Source: Streptomyces dysideae (GTDB taxonomy: Bacteria > Actinomycetota > Actinomycetes > Streptomycetales > Streptomycetaceae). From it: 64,000 bases of DNA. Position numbers and translations under genes: made by a program. The notes below the pieces were generated by a model, which saw only the letters and a program-made list of their open reading frames with translations, made no database searches and was not told where the DNA came from. Of this stretch, positions 1-8,453 are shown piece after piece. Position 1 is the stretch's first letter; every line of letters begins with the position of its first letter. Location: the NCBI RefSeq assembly GCF_001514305.1, contig NZ_KQ949075.1, positions 612,092-676,091 on the forward strand, in the 5' to 3' direction.

Positions 1-15
1 GGGCCCGGCGGCCCC

Positions 16-891
16 GTGCATGCGGGCGAGGGCGTGGCAGAGAGGCGGCCGGTCCGGCCTGGCGCCTTTGACCGTTCAGTCGGCGACGTGCTGTCCTTCG
101 CCCTGCGAGGCCGCCCCGCCGTGCCTCCGGTGGCCGCCCACGCCGCCCCCTACGCCGCCGCCGTCGCCGGGCTCAAGGCGCTGCTGCCCGAGATCGACGG
201 CCGGTGGACCACACCGGTCGTGCACGACTGGGACGTGCACGCGACCGTCGCGCATCTCCTCGCCGCCGACGAGCATCTGGCCGGACGGCTCGGTGTCGAC
301 GCGCGGGTGCCGCCCTCCAGGATCGAGGACGGTACGCGGTGGGAGGACGCCTGGAACCGGCGCACCGCCGACGTCATCGCCCACGAGCACGGCCGTACGC
401 CCGAGGAGACCGTCGCCGACTGGTCCGCGCAGGCGGCCGCGCTGCTCGCCACACCCGAGGCACACGATCCCGAACTCGCCGCCCGCGCCGTGACGTTGAT
501 GGGGCTGCGGCTGCCCATCGCCGACCACTTCGTGGTGCGTGCCTTCGAGGCCTGGATCCATACCGACGACATCGGCCGCGCCCTGGGGCTCACGGTGCCG
601 CCACCGCCCGAACGGCACCTCTGGCAGCTGGTCCGCCTCGCCGTCCGGATCCTCGGCCTGGCCCTCGGACCCACCGCGCCGCCGGTGCTGTTCGCGGTCA
701 CCGGCGGCGAGGAATGGGTGCTGGGCTCCGAGGACGAGCCCGTACGGGGCGAACTCACCCTGGAGCCCCTGGACTTCTGCCTGTTGGTCGGCGGACGGTA
801 CGCACCGGACGCGGTGCCGCGCGGGGCGACCGGCGACGACGCGGCCGTACGGAACGTGCTGGAGCGGGCGGCGTCACTGGCGTGGTTGTAG
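16..891 (+). CDS. Mycothiol-dependent maleylpyruvate isomerase-like (MDMPI) protein, 5' end possibly outside window
   Basis: The protein resembles the MDMPI/DinB-like superfamily (TIGR03083-type), with a four-helix N-terminal domain that binds metal and mycothiol. The stretch VHDWDVHATVAHLLAADEH (about residues 69-87) is the typical DVxxHxxH-like helix, and a second histidine-bearing helix DHFVVRAFEAWIHTDD lies near residue 170. A GTG at position 16 gives 291 aa, but the frame stays open to the window edge, so the true start and an extra N-terminal domain (such as an anti-sigma zinc finger, common in this family in Streptomyces) may lie upstream. It converges with ectD, with only 38 bp between the stops. 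The exact substrate cannot be told from sequence. Confidence 0.7.
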   Translation: MHAGEGVAERRPVRPGAFDRSVGDVLSFALRGRPAVPPVAAHAAPYAAAVAGLKALLPEIDGRWTTPVVHDWDVHATVAHLLAADEHLAGRLGVDARVPPSRIEDGTRWEDAWNRRTADVIAHEHGRTPEETVADWSAQAAALLATPEAHDPELAARAVTLMGLRLPIADHFVVRAFEAWIHTDDIGRALGLTVPPPPERHLWQLVRLAVRILGLALGPTAPPVLFAVTGGEEWVLGSEDEPVRGELTLEPLDFCLLVGGRYAPDAVPRGATGDDAAVRNVLERAASLAWL

Positions 892-929
892 CCGCCGCCT
901 GTGACGCCGCCCGCTCCGGAGCGGTCGGC

Positions 930-1817
930 TCACTTCACCGGAGTGAAGTCCCTCGCTCCGATGAACTCCGGACGTCGTACCGGCGCCGCGAACGGCTCTA
1001 CGGCCTTGTTCTCCACGCTGTTGAACACGATGAACACGTTGCTGCGCGGGAACGGCGTGATGTTGTCGCCCGACCCGTGCATACAGTTGCAGTCGAACCA
1101 GGTCGCCGAACCGGCCCGGCCCGTGAAGAGCTTGATGCCGTACTCGCTCGCCATGGCGGTCAGCGCCTCGTCCGACGGCGTGCCCGCGTCCTGCATCTGG
1201 AGGGACTGCTTGTAGTTGTCCTTCGGGGTGGCCCCCGCGCATCCCAGGAACGTACGGTGCGAGCCCGGCATGATCATGAGCCCGCCGTTGGTGTCGTAGT
1301 TCTCGGTCAGCGCGATCGAGACGGACACCGTGCGCATGTTGGGCAGACCGTCCTCGGCGTGCCAGGTCTCGAAGTCGGAGTGCCAGTAGAAGCCGCTGGC
1401 CCCGAAACCGGGCTTGACGTTGATCCGTGACTGGTGGACGTACACGTCCGAGCCGAGGATCTGCCGGGCCCGCCCGACGACCCGCTCGTCACGCACGAGA
1501 CGCGCGAACACCTCGCTGATCCGGTGCACTTCGAAGACCGACCGGATCTCCTTGGACTTCGGCTCGATGACCGACCGCTCGTCCTGCCGGATCGCCGGGT
1601 CGGTGACGAGCCGCTCCAGCTCCTGCCGGTAGACGGCCACCTCGTCCTCGGTGATCAGCTGGTCGATGGCGAGGAAGCCGTCCCGCTCGAACGACTCCAG
1701 GCCGCCGACGGGGATCGGGCCGGGCGCGCCGGGTGCGGACCAGACGACGGGGTCCCGGCGCGGGACCGACTCCTCGGTGGCGCCGCGGCTGGGGTACAGA
1801 TCGGTGACAGTGGTCAT
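930..1817 (-). CDS. ectD: Ectoine 5-hydroxylase (Fe(II)/2-oxoglutarate dioxygenase)
   Basis: EctD converts ectoine to 5-hydroxyectoine using Fe(II), O2 and 2-oxoglutarate. The 295-aa product has the family length. The iron facial triad is visible as HSD in FYWHSDFETWH (about residue 145) and the distal His in CMHGSGDNI (about residue 248); the 2-oxoglutarate-binding arginine would be in TPFPRSNVF. It is the last gene of the ectABCD operon, 7 bp after ectC. Its presence means the strain should make hydroxyectoine, a heat and salt protectant, and not only ectoine. Confidence 0.97.
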   Translation of the reverse strand: MTTVTDLYPSRGATEESVPRRDPVVWSAPGAPGPIPVGGLESFERDGFLAIDQLITEDEVAVYRQELERLVTDPAIRQDERSVIEPKSKEIRSVFEVHRISEVFARLVRDERVVGRARQILGSDVYVHQSRINVKPGFGASGFYWHSDFETWHAEDGLPNMRTVSVSIALTENYDTNGGLMIMPGSHRTFLGCAGATPKDNYKQSLQMQDAGTPSDEALTAMASEYGIKLFTGRAGSATWFDCNCMHGSGDNITPFPRSNVFIVFNSVENKAVEPFAAPVRRPEFIGARDFTPVK

Positions 1818-1824
1818 GGGGTTG

Positions 1825-2229
1825 TCACACCTCCTCGGGCTCGGTGAGCAGTGGGTAGACGCCGTTCTCGTCGTGGTCCTCGCGGCCGGTCACGGGCGGG
1901 TTGAAGACGCAGATGCAGCGGAAGTCCTCCTTGATCCGCATCGTGTGCCGCTCGTGGCCGTCGAGCAGGTACATGGTCCCGGGCGTGATCGTGTACTTCT
2001 GCCCGGTCTCGTCGTCGGTGAGTTCGGCCTCTCCCTCGACGCAGATGACGGCCTCGATGTGGTTCGCGTACCACATCGATGTCTCCGTACCCGCGTACAG
2101 GATCGTCTCGTGAAGGGAGAAGCCGACCTTCTCCTTCGCGAGCACGATCCGTTTGCTCTCCCAGGTGCCGGACGCCGCCTTCACATGCCGGTCGGTGCCT
2201 TCGATGTCCTTGAACGAACGGACGATCAC
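1825..2229 (-). CDS. ectC: L-ectoine synthase
   Basis: EctC is a cupin that cyclises N-gamma-acetyl-L-2,4-diaminobutyrate to ectoine with loss of water. The start is GTG at 2229, giving VIVRSFKDI at the N-terminus and 134 aa, the normal size. Cupin features include [20 protein letters not shown] (about residues 51-70) and [17 protein letters not shown] (about 82-98), which hold the metal and substrate ligands. It lies 38 bp after ectB and 7 bp before ectD, in the canonical A-B-C-D order. Confidence 0.97.
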   Translation of the reverse strand: MIVRSFKDIEGTDRHVKAASGTWESKRIVLAKEKVGFSLHETILYAGTETSMWYANHIEAVICVEGEAELTDDETGQKYTITPGTMYLLDGHERHTMRIKEDFRCICVFNPPVTGREDHDENGVYPLLTEPEEV

Positions 2230-2267
2230 GGTGCTGCGATGCCTCCTTGGTGGATGTGCTGATGCGG

Positions 2268-3539
2268 TCAGGCGGTTTCGCGGACGGCGCGGGCGAGGAT
2301 GCTCAGCCCCGCGTCCAGTTCCTCGGGCGTGATGGTGAGTGCCGGCAGCAGCTTCACGACCTCGCCCTCCGGGCCCGACGTCTCGACGAGCAGGCCGAGT
2401 TCGAAGGCGCGCTTGGCGATCCGCCCGGCCCGCTCCTTGTCGTGGAACTCCATGCCCCACACGAGCCCGCGGCCCCGGTACTCCTTCACGTCGGCGACGT
2501 TCTCCTCGGTGATGGAGATGAAGGACTGCTCGACCTGCTCGCCGCGGGCGCGGGTCTGCTTCTCCATCACGGAGCCGTCCGCCCAGTACGCCTCCAGCGC
2601 GGCGGTGGCCGTGACGAAGGCGGGGTTGTTGCCGCGGAACGTGCCGTTGTGCTCGCCCGGCTCCCAGATGTCCAGCTCGGGCTTGAACAGGCACAGTGAC
2701 ATGGGCAGTCCGTAGCCGCTGATCGACTTGGACACGGTGACGATGTCCGGGGTGATGCCCGCCTCCTCGAACGAGAAGAAGGCACCCGTACGCCCGCAGC
2801 CCATCTGGATGTCGTCGACGATGAGCAGCATGTCCTGGCGCTCGCACAGCTCGGCGAGCGCGCGCAGCCACTCCGGGCGCGCGACGTTGATGCCGCCCTC
2901 ACCCTGGACGGTCTCCACGATCACGGCGGCGGGCTTGTTGAGCCCGGAGCCCTGGTCCTCGAGCAGCCGCTCGAACCACAGGAAGTCCGGGACCTTGCCG
3001 TCGAAGTAGTTGTCGAACGGCATCGGCGTCCCGTGCACGAGCGGGATGCCCGCACCGGCCCGCTTGAAGGCGTTCCCGGTCACGGCCAGGGAACCCAGCG
3101 ACATCCCGTGGAAGGCGTTGGTGAACGACACGATCGCCTCGCGCCCCTTCACCTTCCGCGCCAGCTTGAGAGCCGACTCCACGGCGTTGGTGCCGGTCGG
3201 CCCCGGGAACATGACCTTGTACGGCAGGTCACGCGGGCGCAGCACCAGGTTCTGGAAGGACTCCAGGAAGGCGCGCTTGGCGGAGGTCGACATGTCGAGC
3301 CCGTGCGTGACGCCGTCGCGCTCCAGATAGTCGATCAACGCCCGTTTGAGGACGGGGTTGTTGTGCCCGTAGTTGAGCGAGCCCGCTCCGGCGAAGAAGT
3401 CGAGGTACTCGTGGCCGTCCTCGTCGTACATGCGGCTGCCGCGCGCACGGTCGAAGACGGTGGGCCAGCCGCGGCAGTAGCTGCGCACCTCGGACTCGAG
3501 GGTCTCGAAGACACTGAGGTCGGGCTGGGTGATGGTCAC
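2268..3539 (-). CDS. ectB: Diaminobutyrate-2-oxoglutarate transaminase
   Basis: This class-III PLP aminotransferase converts aspartate-beta-semialdehyde plus glutamate to L-2,4-diaminobutyrate, the first committed step of ectoine synthesis. It has 423 aa. The PLP motif includes [18 protein letters not shown] (about residue 235) and the Schiff-base lysine in [15 protein letters not shown] (about residue 265). [16 protein letters not shown] binds the cofactor phosphate. It follows ectA by 33 bp. Confidence 0.97.
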   Translation of the reverse strand: MTITQPDLSVFETLESEVRSYCRGWPTVFDRARGSRMYDEDGHEYLDFFAGAGSLNYGHNNPVLKRALIDYLERDGVTHGLDMSTSAKRAFLESFQNLVLRPRDLPYKVMFPGPTGTNAVESALKLARKVKGREAIVSFTNAFHGMSLGSLAVTGNAFKRAGAGIPLVHGTPMPFDNYFDGKVPDFLWFERLLEDQGSGLNKPAAVIVETVQGEGGINVARPEWLRALAELCERQDMLLIVDDIQMGCGRTGAFFSFEEAGITPDIVTVSKSISGYGLPMSLCLFKPELDIWEPGEHNGTFRGNNPAFVTATAALEAYWADGSVMEKQTRARGEQVEQSFISITEENVADVKEYRGRGLVWGMEFHDKERAGRIAKRAFELGLLVETSGPEGEVVKLLPALTITPEELDAGLSILARAVRETA

Positions 3540-3572
3540 GACGAATCGCTCCTCGTTGCGTTGCGTGGGGGG

Positions 3573-4091
3573 TCAGGCAGAGGGAGTGAGGGAAAGGGGA
3601 CCGATGCGGTACAGGACTTCGGGGTCGTGCGGGCCGTCCGGGAACAGCCCCGTGTCGAACAGGACCTCCCGCTCCACGGCGGCGCCGTGCCGGGCGGCGT
3701 ACGAGATGAACAGCCGCTCGGAGGCCGTGTTGCCCGGCGTGATCGTGGTCTCGACGCTGCTCAGCCCGCGCTCGGCGCCGACGCGCGAGGTCAGTCCGTC
3801 CAGCAGCGCGGCGGCGAGGCCGTGTCCCCGGTACGCCGCGTCGACCGCCACCTGCCAGACGAGCAGGGTGTGCGGCCGCTCCGGCCGTACGTACCCGGTG
3901 ACGAAGCCGACCGGCTCCCCGTCCGCGCCACGCGCCACGGCGGAGGTGCCGGCGAAGTCCCGGCACCACAGCAGATAGCTGTACGAGGAGTTCAGGTCGA
4001 GGTTTCCGGAGTCCTTGGCGATACGCCAGAGCGCGGCCCCGTCCGCCACCGACGGGCGGTCGATGAGCAGGTCTGCTTGTGCGGCAGTCAT
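3573..4091 (-). CDS. ectA: Diaminobutyrate acetyltransferase
   Basis: EctA is a GNAT enzyme that acetylates L-2,4-diaminobutyrate at the gamma amino group. The start MTAAQADLL at 4091 gives 172 aa. A longer open frame reaches 4235, but its first 48 codons are not family-like and cross the palindrome upstream. The acetyl-CoA motif A appears as VAVDAAYRGHGLAAALLDGL (about residues 90-109). It is the first gene of the ect operon. The region just upstream (4092-4200) is unusually AT-rich for this genome and probably carries the regulated promoter. Confidence 0.96.
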   Translation of the reverse strand: MTAAQADLLIDRPSVADGAALWRIAKDSGNLDLNSSYSYLLWCRDFAGTSAVARGADGEPVGFVTGYVRPERPHTLLVWQVAVDAAYRGHGLAAALLDGLTSRVGAERGLSSVETTITPGNTASERLFISYAARHGAAVEREVLFDTGLFPDGPHDPEVLYRIGPLSLTPSA

Positions 4092-4098
4092 GCGAATT

Positions 4099-4118
4099 GA
4101 ATTTACCCAGGGAAATTC
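4099..4118. promoter_or_regulatory. Palindrome in the ectA promoter region
   Basis: A 20-bp inverted repeat with arms GAATTT-n-CC and GG-n-AAATTC lies 7 bp upstream of the ectA start codon, in an AT-rich patch that also holds a TTCGAA palindrome. Its position over the transcription or translation start suits a repressor operator. The binding protein is unknown; no regulator gene such as ectR is adjacent. Confidence 0.5.
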
Positions 4119-4203
4119 GAAATTGCATGGACGGGTGGGGTTACGAACGGGTGGCACCTGTGTTATCACGCGGGCGCGAGTAGGCGCATGAGGAGGTGCC
4201 GAT

Positions 4204-4329
4204 ATGCGGTGGTTTGTGCCCCATAAAAGGCGCAAACCACCCGCGATGTGGAACGCGTCACACCTGTGTAACCCTCACGAGACCTGCCCGAATTACACCG
4301 GTCCGTGTTCGTCAAATCTTTGTGTTTAG
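4204..4329 (+). CDS. Candidate small ORF, 41 aa, cysteine-rich
   Basis: An ATG at 4204 is preceded by AGGAGG (4191-4196) at 7-nt spacing, an ideal Streptomyces ribosome-binding site. It opens 41 codons ending at TAG 4327-4329. The N-terminus is basic (MRWFVPHKRRKPP) and the C-terminal half has four cysteines spaced C-x5-C-x6-C-x4-C. It is divergent from ectA and stands alone on the plus strand. GC at third positions is only about 60%, lower than the neighbours, so it could be a chance frame, a leader peptide or a real small protein. I do not recognise it. Confidence 0.4.
   Translation: MRWFVPHKRRKPPAMWNASHLCNPHETCPNYTGPCSSNLCV
4206..4244. other. Hairpin overlapping the small ORF start
   Basis: Arms at about 4208-4220 and 4229-4241 form GGTGGTTTGTGCC / GGCGCAAACCACC with one mismatch and the 8-nt loop CCATAAAA. 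On the plus strand it would fold directly after the ATG of the small ORF. On the minus strand it could end transcription from the upstream DUF664 gene before ectA. There is no clear U-tract on either side. Confidence 0.55.
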
Positions 4330-4397
4330 GTCCGGGGAAAGCGGGCAGAAGAAAACGGGGAGCTGCCTTGATAAAGAATTCCGGAATTACATTTAAT

Positions 4398-4925
4398 TCA
4401 GGCGCCCGTCACTCCGTCGACCCGCTCCCGCAGGATGTCCGCGTGACCGTTGTGCCGGGCATACTCCTCGATCATGTGGATGAGCACCCAGCGCAGGCTG
4501 ACCTCGAGACCGGCGAACGGCTCGTCGACCATCCGTCCGACGTCGTCCAGCGACCGCCCGGCGCACAGCTCCTGCCCCCGGGCGATCTCCCGACGCCACA
4601 CGTCGAGCGCCTCGTCGAGCCCGCGCTCGGCGTCGAGGACGTATCCGTTCCCCTTCCCGTACACCGGCGGCACGTCCAGCCCGCCGATCACGCGCTGGAA
4701 CCAGTTCCGCTCCACCTCGGTGAGGTGCTGCACCAGTCCGAGCAGCGTGAGCCGGGACGGGTCGGCGGAGGTACGGCGTACCTGGGTGTCGTCCAGTCCC
4801 GCGCACTTCAGCTCCAGTGTGGCGCGGTGGAAGGCGAGCCAGCTCTCCAGCATGGGGAGTTCGGCGCCGGTCATGAGGGGGATGGGGCGGCCGTCGGGGA
4901 GGGTCATGGGTGTGTGGGGAGTCAT
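4398..4925 (-). CDS. DinB/DUF664 family protein
   Basis: This is a four-helix-bundle DinB-like protein of the DUF664 type, recognised by LGLVQHLTEVERNWF (about residue 60) and the C-terminal VLIHMIEEYARHNGHADILRE, where the histidines would bind a metal. The start MTPHTPMTLP at 4925 gives 175 aa; an upstream extension to 4994 is possible but not family-like. The biochemical role of DUF664 proteins is generally unassigned; mycothiol- or bacillithiol-dependent transferase activity is known for relatives. It runs toward ectA, but more than 300 bp and a hairpin separate them. Confidence 0.85.
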   Translation of the reverse strand: MTPHTPMTLPDGRPIPLMTGAELPMLESWLAFHRATLELKCAGLDDTQVRRTSADPSRLTLLGLVQHLTEVERNWFQRVIGGLDVPPVYGKGNGYVLDAERGLDEALDVWRREIARGQELCAGRSLDDVGRMVDEPFAGLEVSLRWVLIHMIEEYARHNGHADILRERVDGVTGA

Positions 4926-5002
4926 GCGGGGAGCATGGCACGGGGGGACCCCCTCCGACTGTCGACTTCTTAGGTCGGGCGGCCCCGTAACCATGGGTTT
5001 GA

Positions 5003-5031
5003 TTTGAGAGCCTCAAACTTCTCCTTATAAT
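5003..5031 (+). promoter_or_regulatory. Near-consensus sigma-70 (HrdB-type) promoter with overlapping palindrome
   Basis: TTGAGA (5004-5009) and a perfect TATAAT (5026-5031) are 16 bp apart, giving a predicted start near 5038 and a leader of about 27 nt before the GTG at 5065. The -35 box sits inside a perfect inverted repeat, TTTGAG-agc-CTCAAA (5003-5017), a good site for a repressor. It drives the amino-acid ABC transporter. Confidence 0.75.
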
Positions 5032-5064
5032 CGGAACCCATAGTTCCCTCATTGGAGGCTTCCC

Positions 5065-5916
5065 GTGAAGACGATCCTCGGGCGCCGGACCCGCGTCCTG
5101 GCCGCCACCACCGCGACGGCCGGCCTGGTGTTCGTGGCCGGCTGCTCCTCGGACGACGGCGGCGCGAGCGGTACGAAGACCGCCGCCGGCGGCGTCGAGC
5201 TCGTCAAGGCGGGCCGGCTCACCACCTGCACGCACCTGCCGTACCCGCCCTTCCAGTCGGAGATCGACGGCAAGGTCCAGGGCTTCGACGTCTCGCTGAT
5301 CGACCTGGTCGCCGAGGACCTCGGTGTCCAGCAGGAGATCGTCGACCAGCCCTTCGAGAACTTCAAGACCGGCGGGTCCCTCAACGCCGGCCAGTGCGAC
5401 CTCGCCGCGGCCGGCATGACCATCACCGACGAGCGCAAGAAGAACGTCGACTTCTCGGCCCCGTACTTCGAGGCCACCCAGGCCGTCCTGGCCGACAAGA
5501 AGAGCGGCATCGGCTCCTTCGCGGACCTCAAGGGCAAGAAGGTCGGCGCCCAGGCGCAGACCACCGGCGAGGACTACGCGAAGAGCCAGGGCCTCGACCC
5601 GGTCTCCTTCGAGTCCTCCGACGCCGTCCTCAACGGGCTGCGCACCGGCCAGGTCGACGCCGTCGTCATCGACTACCCGGTCGTCCAGGGCTGGCTGAAG
5701 ACCAAGGCCAACGCCGACGCGTTCGAGGTCGCCGACAACATCAACACCGGTGAGCAGTACGGTTTCACGGTGAAGAAGGGCAACAGCAAGCTCGTCGCCG
5801 CCATCAACAAGGCGCTCGCGGACGCGAAGTCGGACGGCACGTACAAGAAGCTGTACGAGCAGTGGATCGGTCCCTATGACGAGCCCGCGGCGTCCGCCTC
5901 CCCGGCTGCCTCCTGA
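5065..5916 (+). CDS. Amino-acid ABC transporter substrate-binding lipoprotein
   Basis: This is an SBP family 3 (PAAT) periplasmic-type binding protein anchored outside the membrane as a lipoprotein. A basic N-terminus is followed by a hydrophobic segment and the lipobox VAGC with Cys27. The mature part starts with [15 protein letters not shown] and shows the usual [14 protein letters not shown] and [14 protein letters not shown] segments. It has 283 aa. GTG at 5065 has GGAGG about 6 nt upstream. First gene of a three-gene operon with permease and ATPase; the likely ligand is a polar or acidic amino acid. Confidence 0.93.
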   Translation: MKTILGRRTRVLAATTATAGLVFVAGCSSDDGGASGTKTAAGGVELVKAGRLTTCTHLPYPPFQSEIDGKVQGFDVSLIDLVAEDLGVQQEIVDQPFENFKTGGSLNAGQCDLAAAGMTITDERKKNVDFSAPYFEATQAVLADKKSGIGSFADLKGKKVGAQAQTTGEDYAKSQGLDPVSFESSDAVLNGLRTGQVDAVVIDYPVVQGWLKTKANADAFEVADNINTGEQYGFTVKKGNSKLVAAINKALADAKSDGTYKKLYEQWIGPYDEPAASASPAAS

Positions 5917-5921
5917 CCCTC

Positions 5922-6755
5922 ATGACCGATACGGACGTACAACTCCAGCCGAAGAAAAAGGGACTGACCCGGCGTCAGAAGCGCCGCCTGTCGCGCGGCG
6001 CCCAGTATGTCGTCTTCGTCGCGGCCGTGACCGCCTTCGCGCTCGCGGCCGACTGGGACCGGCTGCGGAACCAGTTCGCGCAGAAGGACATCGCCGAGCA
6101 GATGTTCCCCGAGATCATCTCGCTGGCGCTGAAGAACACCGTGCTGTACACCCTGTCCGGCTTCGCCGTCGGGCTGGGGCTCGGCATGGTCATCGCGCTG
6201 ATGCGGCTGTCCTCGGTGGGCCCGTACCGCTGGCTCGCCGGTGTCTACATCGAGATCTTCCGCGGCCTGCCCGCTCTGCTGATCTTCATCTTCATCGGCG
6301 TCGCCGTCCCGCTGGCCTTCCCGGGCACGGAGATCCCCGGCGGCACCTACGGCAAGGTGGCCCTGGCGCTCGGCCTGGTGGCGGCCGCGTACATGGCGGA
6401 GACGATCCGCGCGGGCATCCAGGCGGTGCCCAAGGGGCAGATGGAGGCGGCCCGTTCGCTCGGCTTCTCGCCCGGCCGGGCCATGGTCTCGATCATCATC
6501 CCGCAGGCGTTCCGGATCATCCTCCCGCCGCTCACCAACGAACTGGTCCTGCTCTTCAAGGACTCCTCGCTGGTGCTGTTCCTCGGCGTCACCCTGGAGG
6601 AGCGCGAACTGTCCAAGTACGGCCGCGACCTGGCCAGTACGACCGCCAACTCCACGCCGATCCTGGTCGCCGGCCTGTGCTACCTGCTGATCACGATCCC
6701 GCTCGGCTTCGTCGTGCGCCGCATGGAGGCCAAGGCTCAGGAGGCCGTGAAATGA
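5922..6755 (+). CDS. Amino-acid ABC transporter permease
   Basis: A HisM/GlnP-type permease of 277 aa. The N-terminus is highly charged ([18 protein letters not shown]) and cytoplasmic, followed by several membrane helices. The EAA loop that contacts the ATPase is seen in [20 protein letters not shown] (about residues 172-191). It lies 5 bp after the binding protein and its stop overlaps the start of the ATPase gene (ATGA), so the two are translationally coupled. Confidence 0.93.
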   Translation: MTDTDVQLQPKKKGLTRRQKRRLSRGAQYVVFVAAVTAFALAADWDRLRNQFAQKDIAEQMFPEIISLALKNTVLYTLSGFAVGLGLGMVIALMRLSSVGPYRWLAGVYIEIFRGLPALLIFIFIGVAVPLAFPGTEIPGGTYGKVALALGLVAAAYMAETIRAGIQAVPKGQMEAARSLGFSPGRAMVSIIIPQAFRIILPPLTNELVLLFKDSSLVLFLGVTLEERELSKYGRDLASTTANSTPILVAGLCYLLITIPLGFVVRRMEAKAQEAVK

Positions 6756-7543
6756 GCCGACCGGAGATTCGGGTCAGGGACCTGTACAAGTCCTTCGGCG
6801 CCAACGAGGTGCTGCGCGGCATCGACCTGGACATCGGCCAGGGCGAGGTCGTCTGCGTCATCGGCCCGTCCGGCTCGGGCAAGTCGACGCTGTTGCGCTG
6901 CGTGAACCTGCTGGAGGAGCCGACGAAGGGCCAGGTCTTCGTCGGCGGCACCGAACTCACGGACCCGGACGTCGACATCGACGCCGTACGCCGCCGTATC
7001 GGCATGGTCTTCCAGCAGTTCAACCTCTTCCCGCACCTCACGGTGACCGAGAACCTCACGCTGCCGCAGCGCAGGGTGCTCGGGCGCGACAAGGCGGCCG
7101 CCGCGAAGGCCGCCGCCGAGAACCTGGAACGGGTCGGCCTGTCCGAGAAGGCGACGGCCTACCCGTCGTCCCTCTCCGGCGGCCAGCAGCAGCGCGTCGC
7201 GATCGCCCGGGCCCTCGCCATGGGCCCCGAGGTGATGCTGTTCGACGAGCCGACGTCGGCGCTGGACCCGGAGCTGGTCGGGGACGTCCTCGCGGTCATG
7301 CGCATGCTCGCCAACGAGGGCATGACGATGATGGTGGTCACCCACGAGATGACCTTCGCCCGCGAGGTCGCCGACCGGGTCGTCTTCATGGACGGCGGAG
7401 TGATCGTCGAGGACGGCACCCCCGCCCAGGTCATCGGCAACCCCCGCCACGAACGCACCCGCCACTTCCTCTCCCGCCTCCTCGACCCCGCGATGGCGGA
7501 CGTGGAGGAGGAGACGTCGGACCAGGTGGGCGGCAAGGACTGA
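6752..7543 (+). CDS. Amino-acid ABC transporter ATP-binding protein
   Basis: A GlnQ/ArtP-type ATPase of 263 aa. Walker A is GPSGSGKST (39-46), the Q-loop is FQQFNLFPH, the ABC signature LSGGQQQR and Walker [13 protein letters not shown], all intact. The start MSRPEIRV at 6752 overlaps the permease stop. The C-terminal tail [15 protein letters not shown] is typical of PAAT ATPases. It completes an importer with the two upstream genes. Confidence 0.95.
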   Translation: MSRPEIRVRDLYKSFGANEVLRGIDLDIGQGEVVCVIGPSGSGKSTLLRCVNLLEEPTKGQVFVGGTELTDPDVDIDAVRRRIGMVFQQFNLFPHLTVTENLTLPQRRVLGRDKAAAAKAAAENLERVGLSEKATAYPSSLSGGQQQRVAIARALAMGPEVMLFDEPTSALDPELVGDVLAVMRMLANEGMTMMVVTHEMTFAREVADRVVFMDGGVIVEDGTPAQVIGNPRHERTRHFLSRLLDPAMADVEEETSDQVGGKD

Positions 7544-7633
7544 GCCGCCTCCGGAACAGCGACTGATCCGCGTTCGGAATCGGACATACGTGCCTCTGTC
7601 GCCCATGGCGTCGGAACCGTCATCATTCACGGC

Positions 7634-8425
7634 ATGACGAGTCTCGACGACGCGGGCGGCTTCGGCGCCGGCACCGCGCTGCCTCCGCTGCCGGAGGACT
7701 GGGAACGCTGTCTGGCCGTGGCGGCGCACCCGGACGACATCGAGTACGGCACGGCGTCCGTCGTGGCCCGGTGGACCGCCCAGGGCAAGCAGGTCGCGTA
7801 CCTGCTGGCCACGCGCGGCGAGGCGGGCATCGACGGGCTGCACCCGGACGTGGCGGGCCCGCTGCGCGAGGCCGAGGAACGCGCCGGGGCACGCGAAGTC
7901 GGCGTGGACACGGTGGAGTTCCTCGACCACCCGGACGGAACGATCGAGTACGGACCGGCCCTGCGCCGCGACATCGTGCGGGCGATCCGCCGCCACCGGC
8001 CCGAGATCGTGGTGTCGGGGGCGTACACCGTGCGCATGGTCGCGGGCGTCACCAACCAGGCCGATCACCGCGTGGTCGGCCTCGCCGCGCTCGACGCGGC
8101 ACGGGACGCCGGGAACCGGTGGATCTTCCCCGAACTCGCCGACGAGGGCCTCGAACCCTGGGGCGGCGTCCGCTGCGTGTGCGTCGCCGGCGCCGAGCGG
8201 CCCACCCACGCCGTGGACGTCTCCGGCGAGCCGCTGGAACGGGGCATCGCCTCACTCGCCGCCCACGCCGAGTACACCAAGGGTCTCGGGGCCCAGACCT
8301 TCGACCCCCGCGCGTTCCTGACCTGGACGGCCCGGCAGGGCGGGCCCGCCCTCGGCGTCGAGGCCGCGGTCCTCTTCGACGTGCACATGCTCGCCTTCGA
8401 GGGACCGCCGCCCTGGGAACAGTGA
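7634..8425 (+). CDS. PIG-L/LmbE family deacetylase
   Basis: This resembles zinc-dependent N-acetylglucosaminyl deacetylases of the LmbE family, with the metal motif AHPDDIE at residues 31-37 and a distal histidine in TNQADHRVVGLAALDAARDAG (about 138-158). It has 263 aa, which is usual. The family includes MshB and Mca of mycothiol metabolism and natural-product deacetylases; nothing nearby fixes the substrate. The next gene begins 28 bp after its stop, so they may be co-transcribed. Confidence 0.88.
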   Translation: MTSLDDAGGFGAGTALPPLPEDWERCLAVAAHPDDIEYGTASVVARWTAQGKQVAYLLATRGEAGIDGLHPDVAGPLREAEERAGAREVGVDTVEFLDHPDGTIEYGPALRRDIVRAIRRHRPEIVVSGAYTVRMVAGVTNQADHRVVGLAALDAARDAGNRWIFPELADEGLEPWGGVRCVCVAGAERPTHAVDVSGEPLERGIASLAAHAEYTKGLGAQTFDPRAFLTWTARQGGPALGVEAAVLFDVHMLAFEGPPPWEQ

Positions 8426-8453
8426 CGCCGGGACGCTGACTAAGGTGCCGTCC

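Noticed and set aside
4196..4396. A 66-codon plus-strand frame (MPICGGLCPIKG start) overlapping the small ORF
   Set aside because: Its start is directly on the AGGAGG region without room for a ribosome-binding site; the frame beginning at 4204 has correct spacing.
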